DNA of 64,000 nucleotides from Pandoraea sp. (lineage in GTDB: Bacteria > Pseudomonadota > Gammaproteobacteria > Burkholderiales > Burkholderiaceae). The notes under the pieces were generated by a model. It searched no databases. It had not been told where the DNA came from and was given only the letters and a program-made list of their open reading frames with translations. This document shows, piece after piece, positions 9,875 through 20,314 of this stretch. The translations under genes were made by a program, and so were the position numbers. The stretch lies in contig JARLJF010000172.1 of the NCBI GenBank assembly GCA_031291335.1, positions 1 to 64,000 on the forward strand. The letters are read 5' to 3'. Every line of letters starts with the position of its first letter. Position 1 is the stretch's first letter.

Positions 9875-9897
9875 ATTTCTCTCAAAACGAGAGAAAT
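9875..9897. repeat. Inverted repeat before rapZ
   Basis: ATTTCTCTC and GAGAGAAAT are a perfect nine-base inverted repeat around AAAAC. It is A+T-rich compared with its surroundings and lies 83 bases before rapZ. It could be an operator or an RNA hairpin; no regulator is assigned. Confidence 0.45.
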
Positions 9898-9979
9898 CTT
9901 GCGGAACGTTAGTGTTTTCGTCGACTCGACACCCGTACGACACAATCGCTTACCATGATGCTTGTATCCGGGAATTGTC

Positions 9980-10855
9980 ATGAAGATCGTACTGATTACT
10001 GGCGTTTCGGGTTCCGGCAAATCGCTCGCCCTGAACGTCCTCGAGGATGCGGGCTACTACTGCGTCGACAATCTGCCGTCGCGCTTTCTGCCTGAGCTCG
10101 CTGAATATCTCGAAACGCAGAACTACACACGCCTCGCCGTCGCCATCGACGCGCGCAGCGGCGGCTCGCTCGCCGCTTTGCCACCGATCATCGGGGGCCT
10201 GCGCCGCTTTGGCCACGACGTGCGTGCGCTGTTCCTAAACGCCACGACGCAAACGCTTGTGCAGCGCTTCTCCGAGACGCGCCGCCGTCATCCGCTCTCG
10301 GTCGCGGGCGACGATACCGTCTCGCCCTCCGGTTCGCTCGTCGAAGCGATCGAGAAAGAGCGCGAGATGCTCAACAGCGTGACCGAACTCGGCCACCAGA
10401 TCGACACCAGCAACCTGCGCGCGAGTGCATTGCGTCGCTGGATCCGTGAATTCGTTCAGCACGACCACACCGGGCTCACGCTGATGTTCGAATCCTTCGG
10501 CTTCAAGCACGGCGTGCCGCTCGACGCCGATCTGGTATTCGACGTCCGTTCGCTACCCAATCCGTATTACGACACGCAACTGCGTCCGCTCACCGGTCGC
10601 GATCAACCGGTGATCGACTTCTTGTCGGCCATTCCGGAAGTCGACGAGATGACCAACGACATCGGCGCTTATCTGAAGAAGTGGCTGCCGAGCTTCATGC
10701 GCGACAACCGCAGCTATCTGACGGTGGCGATCGGCTGCACGGGCGGTCAGCACCGCTCCGTGTTCATCGCCGAAACACTGGGTGAACGCTTCCGTACGGA
10801 AGCCGGCGTGCTCGTTCGGCATCGCGAACTCGCCCCGCTCGACCCGACCACCTGA
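9980..10855 (+). CDS. rapZ: RNase adapter protein RapZ
   Basis: RapZ is a nucleotide-binding protein that in enterobacteria links glucosamine-6-phosphate levels to sRNA decay by RNase E. The 291-residue product has Walker A GVSGSGKS at residues 8-15 and the conserved C-terminal motif [10 protein letters not shown]. The ATG at 9980 directly precedes the P-loop strand; the in-frame start at 9962 adds six unconserved residues. Its neighbours ptsN and hprK are the usual ones, although the psiF-like gene interrupts the series. Confidence 0.93.
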   Translation: MKIVLITGVSGSGKSLALNVLEDAGYYCVDNLPSRFLPELAEYLETQNYTRLAVAIDARSGGSLAALPPIIGGLRRFGHDVRALFLNATTQTLVQRFSETRRRHPLSVAGDDTVSPSGSLVEAIEKEREMLNSVTELGHQIDTSNLRASALRRWIREFVQHDHTGLTLMFESFGFKHGVPLDADLVFDVRSLPNPYYDTQLRPLTGRDQPVIDFLSAIPEVDEMTNDIGAYLKKWLPSFMRDNRSYLTVAIGCTGGQHRSVFIAETLGERFRTEAGVLVRHRELAPLDPTT

Positions 10856-10856
10856 T

Positions 10857-12026
10857 TCACGCCGGCAGGGACAGTTGGCCGTCGCCGGACGAAACGATGG
10901 ACAGGGCGTCGGCAATCTTGCGGATTGGCGAAGGCAATCCCGCGGCGGCAACGCCGGCCGCGTCGAGCCATGCGTGATGTGAGCTGATCGGCTGCGTTGG
11001 GGTCGAAGGCCCGGACAGCGTAACCAGCCACGGCCGCAAGTGCAGACGGAAATGCGTGAAAACGTGCGTGAGGCCATGCAGCGGCACGAGCGACCGCACC
11101 GCGCCGTGTGTTGCCCCGAGCGCGGCGGCATGGGCCGTCAAACGCTCACGCAGCGACGCATCGTCCGGCGCGCGCTCGCCGGTCGGCGGCGTCAATTCCG
11201 GCAAGCTCCACAGCCCGCCCCAGATGCCACTATCCGGACGCCGCTCGAACAACACTCGCTCGCCCGAGCCGATCACCAGCACATCGACATAGCGTTCAGG
11301 CTGCACTTTCTTGGGCTTGGAAGTCGGCAGTATCCGCTCGCGTCCCGTCGCATGCGCGACGCAATCGTTGTCGAACGGACACTCGCCACAACGCGGCTTG
11401 CCGCGCCCGCATAACGTCGCGCCGAGGTCCATCATCCCCTGTGTGTAGGCGGGCAAATCGCTTTGGGGTAATAACGATTCGGCCAACGCCCACATTTCCC
11501 GCTCGATCTTCGGCGTGCCCGGAAATCCTTCGATACCAAACACTCGCGCCAACACCCGTTTGACGTTGCCATCGAGAATCGCAGCGTGCGCGTCGTAGGC
11601 AAACGCGGCAATCGCGGCGGCCGTCGAGCGGCCGATGCCGGGCAATGTGGCGAGTGTCTCGGGGTCGGACGGGAAACGTCCGCCATGCTCCGCGACCACG
11701 ACCTGCGCGCAACGATGCAGGTTACGCGCTCGCGAGTAGTAGCCAAGCCCGCTCCAGAGCGCCATCACGTCGTCTTGCGGAGCGCTCGCCAGCGCAGCGA
11801 CGTCGGGGAAGCGCTCGAGAAACCGTCCGTAATACGGAATGACCGTGGCGACCTGCGTCTGCTGCAACATGATCTCGGACAGCCAGATGCGATAGGCGTC
11901 GCGCGTGTTCTGCCACGGCAAATCGTGGCGGCCATGCTCGGCCTGCCAGGCGATCAGGCGCTCGGCAAAAGTGCCGGCGAGCGAGTTGGCCGGAAAATCG
12001 TTGGACGGCTTGGACGAATCGTTCAT
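10857..12026 (-). CDS. mutY: A/G-specific adenine glycosylase
   Basis: MutY removes adenine mispaired with 8-oxoguanine. The 389-residue protein has the catalytic glutamate E51 in WLSEIMLQQTQV, the helix-hairpin-helix LPGIGRSTA, the catalytic aspartate D152 in LDGNVKRV, and a 4Fe-4S cluster ligated by C206, C213, C216 and C222 (C-X6-C-X2-C-X5-C). The C-terminal NUDIX-like domain for 8-oxoG recognition begins near residue 240. It is followed on the same strand upstream by mutM, so two GO-system enzymes are adjacent. The stop lies one base from the convergent rapZ stop. Confidence 0.95.
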   Translation of the reverse strand: MNDSSKPSNDFPANSLAGTFAERLIAWQAEHGRHDLPWQNTRDAYRIWLSEIMLQQTQVATVIPYYGRFLERFPDVAALASAPQDDVMALWSGLGYYSRARNLHRCAQVVVAEHGGRFPSDPETLATLPGIGRSTAAAIAAFAYDAHAAILDGNVKRVLARVFGIEGFPGTPKIEREMWALAESLLPQSDLPAYTQGMMDLGATLCGRGKPRCGECPFDNDCVAHATGRERILPTSKPKKVQPERYVDVLVIGSGERVLFERRPDSGIWGGLWSLPELTPPTGERAPDDASLRERLTAHAAALGATHGAVRSLVPLHGLTHVFTHFRLHLRPWLVTLSGPSTPTQPISSHHAWLDAAGVAAAGLPSPIRKIADALSIVSSGDGQLSLPA

Positions 12027-12116
12027 ATCGGGTTCGGGGGACTTCGTAGGCTGCGGTCCGTGGCAGACGGGGCCGGATCGGATTTCCTGGCCGCTCGGCC
12101 TGCCATCGCCACTGCG

Positions 12117-12947
12117 TTATTTCTGACAATGCGGGCAGAAGAATGTCGAGCGCTGGCCCTGCATGATCTGCCGGATTGGCGTGCCACAGACGCGACAAGT
12201 CTGTCCGGCACGATCGTAGACAAAATACTCCTGCTGGAAATATCCGCTCTTGCCGTCGCTGCCGACAAAGTCGCGCAATGTGCTGCCGCCCTTCTCGATG
12301 GCCGCCGCGAGCACGTCCTTGATTGCCTTGGCGAGCTTTTCAGCACGCGGCCGGGAGAGTTTGCCCGCCTGCATGCGCGGATGGATACCCGCGCGAAAGA
12401 GGCTTTCCGACGCGTAGATGTTGCCCACGCCCACGACGATGCTGCCTGCGAGCAATGCCTGCTTGATGGCGACCGTCCGGCCTCGCGTGCCGGCATACAG
12501 CCAATGGCCGTCGAAGTCGTCCGTCAGCGGTTCCACGCCGAGACTGGCGAGCAGCGGATGCAGGAGTACGTCGCCGACCGAGCGGGGGTGGAAAAGCACC
12601 GCCCCGAAGCGGCGAGGATCGCGATAGCGCAACGCGCATCGCTCGAACACAAGATCGATGTGGTCGTGCACGCCGGCGGCGGGCAGCGCCTCGGGCTCGG
12701 GCATGACCCGCAGCGTGCCGGTCATGCCCAGATGCACGAGCAACCAGCCCGGGGCATATTCGAGCAGCAGGTACTTGCCGCGACGGGTCACGCCGATGAG
12801 CGTTTCGCCGCGCAGGAGCGTGTCGAGCCCGTCGGGGACCGGCCAGCGCAGCGAGGCGTTGCGCACGTCGATACGCGCGATACGCGTGCCCGCCACGTGC
12901 GGCGCAATACCGCGGCGGGTGACTTCGACTTCTGGGAGTTCAGGCAT
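12117..12947 (-). CDS. mutM: Formamidopyrimidine-DNA glycosylase
   Basis: MutM (Fpg) excises 8-oxoguanine and formamidopyrimidines and nicks the abasic site. The protein begins PELPEVE after Met removal, supplying catalytic P2 and E3, has the H2TH region with GVGNIYASE, and ends with a zinc finger CRVCG...FFCPHCQK near residues 246-275. The length of 276 residues is normal. It is encoded next to mutY and divergent from the TPR gene at 13027. Confidence 0.95.
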   Translation of the reverse strand: MPELPEVEVTRRGIAPHVAGTRIARIDVRNASLRWPVPDGLDTLLRGETLIGVTRRGKYLLLEYAPGWLLVHLGMTGTLRVMPEPEALPAAGVHDHIDLVFERCALRYRDPRRFGAVLFHPRSVGDVLLHPLLASLGVEPLTDDFDGHWLYAGTRGRTVAIKQALLAGSIVVGVGNIYASESLFRAGIHPRMQAGKLSRPRAEKLAKAIKDVLAAAIEKGGSTLRDFVGSDGKSGYFQQEYFVYDRAGQTCRVCGTPIRQIMQGQRSTFFCPHCQK

Positions 12948-13026
12948 GCCTGCGAACGTTTGCTGAGGATTTAGACTCTATTGTATCGGGCGCGCTACAA
13001 TCGCTCGAAACCTGCCGTGGATCCCT

Positions 13027-14985
13027 ATGCCGAACACCCGATTCCAGTCCATTCCCGCCGCCGACCATTCTGCGGTAACCGTGGCACCCGTGGTTTTGCG
13101 CCTGCGCGGCGCGCTGGCACGCGGGGCGTGGGCCGGCGCAACGGCGCTCGGCGTAACCTGCGCCAGCGCAATCATGGCATTTCTGCCATCTTCGAACGCG
13201 TTCGCCCAGACCGGGCCGGCCGCGCAAACGGCACCGAAGGCGCCTGCGGCTCCGGCCAGCGCCCCGGCTGCCGCGCCGTCCAAGGCGAGCGCCCCGCGCG
13301 CCGCCAGCGACACCGATGCGGACGACGACAGTGACGACGTCAAGCCCAACGCGGATGTCCCCCGCGAAAAGCTGCCCAACGTTGCGCTCTCCAGTGAGAT
13401 CGTCTTCGAAGTGATGGCTGCCGAGTTGAGCCTGCAACAAGGCAATCTCGCCCCGGCCTTCAACACCTACATCGCACTGGCCAATCGAACGAAGGACCCG
13501 CGCATGGCACGCCGCTCCGTCGAGATCGCGCTCGGTGCGCGTCAGCTCGGCGATGCGTTGATTGCCGCTCGCTTGTGGCATCAGCTCGATCCGTCGTGGC
13601 GTCCCGCCTCGCAGTTGCTCGCGAGCCTCGAAGTCGGCACTGGCCACGTGGCCGAAGCCGAACCGCTGCTCGTCGAGGAACTGAACAAGGTGCCGGAAGC
13701 ACGCCGCGGCCAGGCCATTCTCGAACTGCAGCAGATGATTGCGCGCAGTCCGGAACGCACCACCGGCGTCGACTCGCTCAAGCGCATGCTGGCGAACGAC
13801 ATGCAGCGCCCCGAAGCCCAACTGGCCATCGCCCGCTCGCAGCTCGACGCCGGCGACACGGCCGGGGCACGCACCTCGCTCGAGACGGCGCTCAAGCTCA
13901 AGCCCGACTACGAAGCCGCAGCACTGCTTTACGGTCAGATGGGTCCGGAAGAGCGCACCAGCGCCATTGCCGGGCTGAAGACGTTCCTCGATCGCAATCC
14001 GAACGCCAAGGAAGCCCGCTTCGCCTACGCCAAGCTGCTGCTCGCGGACAATCAACTCGACGCCGCGCAAAAGCAATTCGAGACGCTGGAGAAGCGTTAT
14101 CCGCACGAACTCTCGACCCTCATGGCACTCGCGTTGCTCAACCTGCACGCGAAGCATCCAGAGCAGGCCGAGCAGTATTTGCAGAAGTACGCAGCAGAAG
14201 CCGAGCAACAGAACACCGACGGCGCGCAGGCCTACGTCTATCTCGCGCAGATCGCACAGGATCGCAAGGACTACCCGGCCGCCGACAAGTGGCTCTCGAA
14301 GATTCGCGAAGATAGCAACGCGTATCTGCCGGCGCAGATCGGACGCGCACAATTGCTCGCCGATCAGGGCAAGGTCGAAGAGGGCCGCGCGCTGCTGCAC
14401 GGCATCAAGTCGAGCGACCCGCGTGAGCAACTCGCGCTCAAGCGCGCCGAGTCGGATCTGCTCGTCAAGGCCAAGCGCTACGACGACGCGGAGAAGCTGC
14501 TCGCCGTCGAGGTCAAGAACAATCCGGACGATCCGGATCTGCTCTATCAGTACGGCATGGTGGCCGAGCTGAACAAGCATTACGACGTGATGGAAAAGGC
14601 GATGCGTCGTGTCATGACGTCGCAGCCCGATAACGCACAGGCTTACAACGCGCTGGGCTACTCGCTGACCGAGCGCAATACGCGTTTGCCGGAAGCCCTC
14701 AAGCTGCTGCAGAAGGCGTCGTCGCTCGCGCCGGAAGATCCGTACATCATGGACAGCCTGGCCTGGGTCAAGTATCGCCTCGGCGACAAGCAACAGGCAC
14801 TCGATCTGCTGCGTCGCGCCTATGGCATTCAGGCGCAGGCGGAGATCGGCGCGCATCTGGGTGAAGTGCTGTGGGAATCTGGGCAGCAGGACGAAGCGCG
14901 CAAGACCTGGCGTGAAGCTGCCAAGCTCGACGGCGACGATGACACCCTGCGCTCGACCATGAAGCGCTACAACGTGACCCCGTAA
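13027..14985 (+). CDS. Exported tetratricopeptide-repeat protein
   Basis: The 652-residue protein has a long signal region ending near AFAQ (residue 60), an Ala/Pro-rich acidic linker, then many TPR-like helix pairs to the C-terminus (for example PDNAQAYNALGYSLTERNTRLPEAL). TPR arrays mediate protein contacts; the partner is unknown. Its stop codon overlaps the lolB start (TAATG), and it is commonly found next to lolB in Burkholderiales, so a role in envelope or lipoprotein biogenesis is a reasonable inference only. The long antisense frame over this gene is a composition artefact. Confidence 0.85.
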   Translation: MPNTRFQSIPAADHSAVTVAPVVLRLRGALARGAWAGATALGVTCASAIMAFLPSSNAFAQTGPAAQTAPKAPAAPASAPAAAPSKASAPRAASDTDADDDSDDVKPNADVPREKLPNVALSSEIVFEVMAAELSLQQGNLAPAFNTYIALANRTKDPRMARRSVEIALGARQLGDALIAARLWHQLDPSWRPASQLLASLEVGTGHVAEAEPLLVEELNKVPEARRGQAILELQQMIARSPERTTGVDSLKRMLANDMQRPEAQLAIARSQLDAGDTAGARTSLETALKLKPDYEAAALLYGQMGPEERTSAIAGLKTFLDRNPNAKEARFAYAKLLLADNQLDAAQKQFETLEKRYPHELSTLMALALLNLHAKHPEQAEQYLQKYAAEAEQQNTDGAQAYVYLAQIAQDRKDYPAADKWLSKIREDSNAYLPAQIGRAQLLADQGKVEEGRALLHGIKSSDPREQLALKRAESDLLVKAKRYDDAEKLLAVEVKNNPDDPDLLYQYGMVAELNKHYDVMEKAMRRVMTSQPDNAQAYNALGYSLTERNTRLPEALKLLQKASSLAPEDPYIMDSLAWVKYRLGDKQQALDLLRRAYGIQAQAEIGAHLGEVLWESGQQDEARKTWREAAKLDGDDDTLRSTMKRYNVTP

Positions 14986-15629
14986 TGCGGATGATGTCGA
15001 CGTTTTCGCAGCGCACGGTGTCGTTCTCGTTGGTGGCATCTCGCTCGGGCCGCGCCATGATGCTGGCGCTGGCCTGTGCGAGCGCCGTGCTCGCCACCGG
15101 TTGCGCGAGCCTCGCGCCGCCCGCCCCTCTCACCTCGTCGGACGGCACCAGCGTCGAACACTATCGCGGTCGCTTCTCGGTGCGTTACGAGCAGAATGGC
15201 GAGGCACGCAATACGTACGGCAATTTCGAATGGCAGCAGAACGGCGAGAACTCGACCGTCCAGTTGCTCGACCCGCTCGGACAGACGCAGGCGATCGTGC
15301 GCGAGAACCCGCGCAGTGCGTCGCTTGAGTTGCCCGGCAAGGCACCGCTGACGGGTCCACGCCTCGAAGATGTCATGCACGACGCATTGGGGTTCGCGCT
15401 GCCGGTGGGCGGCCTGCGCTATTGGCTGCGCATGCAGAGCGCGCCGGGCTCCCAGGCGAGCATCGAACGCGATCCGCAGACGCAACGACCAACGCAGTTG
15501 AAGCAGGACGGCTGGACGATCGACTATCAGGCCTATTTCGACGGCTCGCCGTTGCGGGTCAAGCGCATCGACCTGTCACGCGATCTCGATGGCTCGCCGC
15601 TCGCTGTGCGGCTGGTGATCGACGAGTAA
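14985..15629 (+). CDS. lolB: Outer-membrane lipoprotein insertion protein LolB
   Basis: LolB is the outer-membrane receptor that takes lipoproteins from periplasmic LolA and inserts them in the membrane. The 214-residue precursor has an N-terminal signal with lipobox LATGC, followed by a domain that matches LolB in its features: YRGRFSVRYE, GNFEWQQNG and LPVGGLRYWL. It starts within the TPR gene stop (TAATG), so it is translationally coupled. IspE follows after 279 bases, an order usual in betaproteobacteria. Confidence 0.92.
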   Translation: MRMMSTFSQRTVSFSLVASRSGRAMMLALACASAVLATGCASLAPPAPLTSSDGTSVEHYRGRFSVRYEQNGEARNTYGNFEWQQNGENSTVQLLDPLGQTQAIVRENPRSASLELPGKAPLTGPRLEDVMHDALGFALPVGGLRYWLRMQSAPGSQASIERDPQTQRPTQLKQDGWTIDYQAYFDGSPLRVKRIDLSRDLDGSPLAVRLVIDE

Positions 15630-15669
15630 GCCCCGAAGGCCTCGTCTTACGATCCCGGTGGCGACGACG

Positions 15670-15679
15670 CCCCCCCCCC
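15670..15679. repeat. Ten-cytosine homopolymer
   Basis: A run of ten C residues stands in the lolB-ispE intergenic space, not inside a gene. Such runs can vary by slipped replication or be miscounted in sequencing. Confidence 0.6.
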
Positions 15680-15766
15680 ACACGGGCGCCGTCGCCGCGA
15701 CGGTGCTATCCTTGGCGCCGCCCGATCAGACGTATATCGAGCACCGTGAGCGCTTTTGCGAATGTG

Positions 15767-15809
15767 GATCCCATTCGATCTCATTCGATCGCTACGATCC
15801 CATTCGATC
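15767..15809. repeat. Short direct repeats upstream of ispE
   Basis: GATCCCATTCGATC occurs at 15767-15780 and 15796-15809, with a third partial copy TCATTCGATC at 15781-15790. The cluster lies about 100 bases before the ispE start. It may be a protein-binding array or a remnant of local duplication. Confidence 0.6.
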
Positions 15810-15908
15810 GTATTGGTCGGACCGCACCAGCAAGCCTCCCCACATTTCCGGATACCGGCGTCGCAACATTTCAGCGACGGTGTCCGATAGCCATCGTTTC
15901 GCATCGCC

Positions 15909-16778
15909 ATGTACGAAATCCTGCGTGACTGCCCGGCCCCGGCCAAGTTGAACCTGTTCCTGCATATCGTAGGCCGCCGGCCGAATGGCTATCACGAGCT
16001 GCAAACCGTCTTCCAACTGATCGACTGGGCCGATACGCTGCATTTCGAGCGTCGGGACGATGCTCGGATCGTGCACACGAACCCGCTGCCGGGCGTGCCG
16101 CCGGAGACCGATCTCACCGTGCGCGCGGCCCGCCTCCTGCAGGAACATTGCGGCGTGCGCTTCGGCGTGGACATCGCCATCGAGAAGCGGCTGCCGGCGG
16201 GCGGCGGCATTGGCGGCGGCAGTTCCGATGCAGCAACGACATTGCTCGCCCTCAACCGCATGTGGCAGCTCGATCTGCCGCGCGCGGAACTCCAGGCGCT
16301 CGCGTTGAAACTCGGGGCGGACGTGCCGTTCTTTGTTTTCGGCCGGAATGCCTTTGCAGAAGGGCTGGGCGAGGAGTTGCACGCAGTGAATCTGCCGCAA
16401 CGACACTTCCTCGTCGTGAACCCGCGCGTGCACGTGGCGACAGACAAAATATTTCGCGACCCCCTGTTGACAAGGGATACGAAGATCGTCACAATGGCGT
16501 TCTTTCTTGAGCACGCCAGCGAAAACATGCTCAAAACGGATGAAATCTTCCGTAATGACATGCAGGCGGCAGTCACTCGAGAATACGCGGAAGTCACTGC
16601 TGTGATTGACTGGTTCAGAACCTTCACCACGGCACGCATGACAGGATCTGGCGCCAGCGTGTTTGCAGCATTCGACACGAAGGCAGAAGCGGAATCTGCA
16701 TGCAAGCGATTGCCAGAGCGCTGGCTTGGTCAAGTGACCTCCAGTCTGGCCGAACACCCGATGTTCGGATTCGCGTGA
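15909..16778 (+). CDS. ispE: 4-diphosphocytidyl-2-C-methyl-D-erythritol kinase
   Basis: IspE phosphorylates CDP-methylerythritol in the MEP isoprenoid pathway. The 289-residue GHMP kinase has the N-terminal [12 protein letters not shown] motif, the ATP-binding loop [16 protein letters not shown] and the C-terminal [12 protein letters not shown]. It lies before tRNA-Gln and prs, the conserved lolB-ispE-tRNA-prs order. The ribosome-binding site is weak, but the ATG places the first conserved strand correctly. Confidence 0.94.
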   Translation: MYEILRDCPAPAKLNLFLHIVGRRPNGYHELQTVFQLIDWADTLHFERRDDARIVHTNPLPGVPPETDLTVRAARLLQEHCGVRFGVDIAIEKRLPAGGGIGGGSSDAATTLLALNRMWQLDLPRAELQALALKLGADVPFFVFGRNAFAEGLGEELHAVNLPQRHFLVVNPRVHVATDKIFRDPLLTRDTKIVTMAFFLEHASENMLKTDEIFRNDMQAAVTREYAEVTAVIDWFRTFTTARMTGSGASVFAAFDTKAEAESACKRLPERWLGQVTSSLAEHPMFGFA

Positions 16779-16832
16779 AAAAGTTTTACTTTGTTGCGTT
16801 TCCTACGACGCAGCAAGGGCATCGGTTAGTGT

Positions 16833-16909
16833 AGGGGAGTCGCCAAGTTGGTTAAGGCACCGGATTTTGATTCCGGCATACGAGGGTTCGAGTCCTTCCT
16901 CCCCTGCCA
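16833..16909 (+). tRNA. tRNA-Gln (anticodon TTG)
   Basis: A complete cloverleaf can be drawn. The acceptor stem pairs AGGGGAG (16833-16839) with CTCCCCT (16899-16905), followed by discriminator G and encoded CCA. The anticodon stem CCGGA/TCCGG encloses the loop TTTTGAT with anticodon TTG, and the T arm is GAGGG-TTCGAGT-CCTTC. It lies between ispE and prs. Confidence 0.96.
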
Positions 16910-16959
16910 ATTTCTCTGTCGTGCAGTGTCAGCAATCCAAACGTTCCGCAGGTAGCCAG

Positions 16960-17907
16960 ATGAGTAGTGATAACCTAATGGTATTCACCGGGAACGCCAA
17001 TCCCGCCCTGGCCCACGCGGTCGTCGACACTCTCGGTATTCCGCTCGGCAAGGCCATGGCGAGCCGGTTCTCCGACGGTGAAATCCAGGTCGAAATTCAG
17101 GAAAACGTGCGCGGCAAGGACGTCTTTGTCCTCCAGTCGACGTGCGCTCCGACCAACGACAATCTGATGGAACTGATGATCATGGTCGACGCGCTCAAGC
17201 GCGCTTCTGCCGGCCGGATCACTGCTGCCATTCCGTATTTCGGCTATGCCCGTCAAGATCGTCGCCCCCGTTCGGCGCGCGTGGCGATCTCGGCGAAGGT
17301 CGTAGCCAACATGCTGCAAATCGCAGGCGTCGAGCGCATCATCACGATGGACCTGCACGCCGACCAGATTCAGGGTTTCTTCGATATCCCGGTCGACAAC
17401 ATCTACGCGTCGCCGCTGCTGCTGGCAGATGTGCGCGAGCAGAATCACGAAAACCTGCTGGTGGTTTCGCCGGACGTCGGCGGTGTGGTGCGTGCCCGTG
17501 CACTCGCAAAGCAACTGCACTGCGATCTGGCCATCATCGACAAGCGTCGTCCGAAGGCCAACGTGGCTGAAGTGATGAACATCATCGGTGAAGTCGATGG
17601 CCGTACCTGCGTCATCATGGATGACATGGTCGACACCGCCGGTACGCTGTGCAAGGCCGCGCAAGTGCTGAAAGAGCGTGGCGCACAGAAGGTTTATGCG
17701 TACTGCACGCACCCGGTGCTTTCCGGTGGTGCTGCGGCACGTATCAACGCCTCGGAGCTGGACGAAGTGGTTGTGACGGACACGATTCCGCTGCGCGACG
17801 ACTCGAAGGGCGGCAAGATTCGCCAGTTGAGCTGCGCCAATCTGCTCGCCGAAACGTTCTCGCGTATTCGTCGCGGCGACTCGGTGATGTCGCTGTTCGC
17901 GGAATAA
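16960..17907 (+). CDS. prs: Ribose-phosphate pyrophosphokinase
   Basis: This enzyme makes PRPP from ribose 5-phosphate and ATP for purine, pyrimidine, His, Trp and NAD synthesis. The 315-residue class I enzyme shows [11 protein letters not shown] (metal and ribose 5-phosphate site), the flexible-loop region DKRRPKANV and the PRPP loop [12 protein letters not shown]. The ATG at 16960 follows AGGTAG; the longer in-frame start at 16867 lies inside the tRNA and is rejected. Confidence 0.96.
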   Translation: MSSDNLMVFTGNANPALAHAVVDTLGIPLGKAMASRFSDGEIQVEIQENVRGKDVFVLQSTCAPTNDNLMELMIMVDALKRASAGRITAAIPYFGYARQDRRPRSARVAISAKVVANMLQIAGVERIITMDLHADQIQGFFDIPVDNIYASPLLLADVREQNHENLLVVSPDVGGVVRARALAKQLHCDLAIIDKRRPKANVAEVMNIIGEVDGRTCVIMDDMVDTAGTLCKAAQVLKERGAQKVYAYCTHPVLSGGAAARINASELDEVVVTDTIPLRDDSKGGKIRQLSCANLLAETFSRIRRGDSVMSLFAE

Positions 17908-17928
17908 GCGTTCGATAGAATTTTGCGG

Positions 17929-17978
17929 CGGCGCCTGTGTGGCGCCGTTGTTATGTCGGCGGGGAGCATCTCCCCGCC
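17929..17978 (+). terminator. Two hairpins between prs and rplY
   Basis: CGGCGCC/GGCGCCG (17929-17947, loop TGTGT) is followed by TTGTT. GGCGGGGA/TCCCCGCC (17958-17978, loop GCATC) is followed by TTTG. Either could be a weak terminator of prs, and the second could be a leader structure of the downstream rplY, whose ATG lies 84 bases further. Confidence 0.5.
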
Positions 17979-18062
17979 TTTGTCGTTCCTGAAGCCTGCG
18001 TTTTTTTGCGCGGTATTCCGGAAGAAATCGCTGCCTGGTCGCGGGCAGTACAAGGAGTTGTT

Positions 18063-18683
18063 ATGAAAGTCGTCGCTTTTGAGCGTAATCTGCAAGGTAC
18101 GGGTGCGAGCCGCCGCCTGCGCAATGCCGGTAAGACCGCGGGCATCGTGTACGGTGGTAACGTCGATCCTAAGTTGATCGAACTCGATCACAATGCCCTG
18201 TGGCACGCCCTCCGCAAGGAAGCTTTCCACTCGTCGATTCTCGAGCTGGAAGTTGCCGGCAAGACCGAACAAGTGCTGCTGCGCGATGTGCAGTACCACC
18301 CGTTCAAGCAACTGGTTCTGCACGTGGACTTCCAACGTGTCGACCCGAACAAGTCGATCCACGTGAAGGTGCCCCTGCACTTCCTGAACGCTGAGAACGC
18401 CCCGGCCGTGAAGCTGGCTTCGAACGTGATCAGCCACACCGTGAACGAACTGGACATCAACTGCCTGCCGGGCAAGCTGCCGGAATTCCTGGAAGTTGAC
18501 CTGTCGAAGCTGGAAGCCGGTCAATCGGTGCACGCGAAGGACGTCAAGCTGCCCGCCGGCGTGACGCTGACGCTGCACGTTGAGCAAGAAAACCCGGTGG
18601 TGGCACAAGCCGTCCAACCGGCTGGTGCTGCTGCTGATGAAGCGGCTGCCCCGGCTGCCGAAGGCGAAACGCCGGCTGCCTAA
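18063..18683 (+). CDS. rplY: 50S ribosomal protein L25 (general stress protein Ctc form)
   Basis: L25 binds 5S rRNA in the large ribosomal subunit. The 206-residue protein is the long CTC form: an N-terminal L25 beta-barrel starting [20 protein letters not shown] and a C-terminal TL5/CTC domain, ending in an Ala/Glu-rich tail. AAGGAG lies just before the ATG at 18063. It sits between prs and pth, the usual order, and ends at a strong terminator. Confidence 0.94.
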   Translation: MKVVAFERNLQGTGASRRLRNAGKTAGIVYGGNVDPKLIELDHNALWHALRKEAFHSSILELEVAGKTEQVLLRDVQYHPFKQLVLHVDFQRVDPNKSIHVKVPLHFLNAENAPAVKLASNVISHTVNELDINCLPGKLPEFLEVDLSKLEAGQSVHAKDVKLPAGVTLTLHVEQENPVVAQAVQPAGAAADEAAAPAAEGETPAA

Positions 18684-18723
18684 GCCTCGTGCGTTAGCTT
18701 TCAGCGGCGACGCTGGACGCAAG

Positions 18724-18757
18724 ACCCGCCGCGACATCATGTCCGGCGGGTTTTTTT
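18724..18757 (+). terminator. Rho-independent terminator after rplY
   Basis: ACCCGCCG and CGGCGGGT form a stem around a 12-base loop and run straight into TTTTTTT. Confidence 0.85.
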
Positions 18758-18808
18758 ATTGGCGGTGCGCATGCCTGAGTGCCAGCGCGCCAAGATCCTG
18801 ATACCGAA

Positions 18809-19405
18809 ATGATCAAGCTGATCGTAGGGCTCGGCAATCCGGGCGCCGAATATACAGCGACGCGTCACAATGCCGGCTTCTGGTTCGTCGACGCACTGGC
18901 GCAGCAATGCGGCGCGTCGCTTTCCATGCAGAAGAACTTCCACGGCTTCTCTGCGCGTACGCGCATCGCCGCTCAGGAAGTGTGGCTGCTCGAACCGCAG
19001 ACCTTCATGAATCGCTCGGGACAATCTGTCGTGGCGCTCGCGCGCTTCTACAAGATCCTGCCGGACGAAATTCTCGTCGTGCATGACGAACTCGATCTGC
19101 TGCCCGGCACCGTAAAGCTCAAGCGTGGTGGGGGCAGCGGTGGTCACAACGGCCTGAAGGATATCGCCGCGCACCTGACGACGCCTGAATTCTGGCGTCT
19201 GCGTCTGGGCATCGGTCATCCGCGCACGCTGCAACCGGCGGGCAGTCAGCAGCCAGTCGTGGACTTCGTGCTCAAGCCGCCGCGCAAGGAAGAGCAAGCA
19301 CAGATCGACGACGCGATGTCGCGCTCACTCGACATCGTCGATCTGGTTGTCAAAGGCGAGATGGAAAAGGCGATGATGCGTCTGCACGCCACGCCGGGGA
19401 AGTAA
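18809..19405 (+). CDS. pth: Peptidyl-tRNA hydrolase
   Basis: Pth cleaves peptidyl-tRNA released from stalled ribosomes. The 198-residue protein has the start [12 protein letters not shown], the catalytic histidine H20 in TRHNAGFW, the substrate-binding FMNRSG motif and HDELDL with the conserved aspartate. The ATG at 18809 is chosen over the in-frame start at 18779 because it begins at the first conserved strand. Confidence 0.95.
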   Translation: MIKLIVGLGNPGAEYTATRHNAGFWFVDALAQQCGASLSMQKNFHGFSARTRIAAQEVWLLEPQTFMNRSGQSVVALARFYKILPDEILVVHDELDLLPGTVKLKRGGGSGGHNGLKDIAAHLTTPEFWRLRLGIGHPRTLQPAGSQQPVVDFVLKPPRKEEQAQIDDAMSRSLDIVDLVVKGEMEKAMMRLHATPGK

Positions 19406-19442
19406 GCGAAGCGTTGCACACACATGAGCGGCCGTGCGCCGC

Positions 19443-19730
<288 letters not shown>

Positions 19731-19764
19731 TCAGTCACCAGACCCCGACCGGCGCGCGCGATAC

Positions 19765-20298
<534 letters not shown>

Positions 20299-20314
20299 TT
20301 ATTCATTATGGTCT

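Noticed and set aside
12940-15039. 699-residue antisense reading frame over the TPR gene
   Set aside because: It is a high-G+C shadow: low-complexity composition rich in Arg/Leu/Gly, no motif, and fully opposite a gene with signal peptide and TPR repeats.
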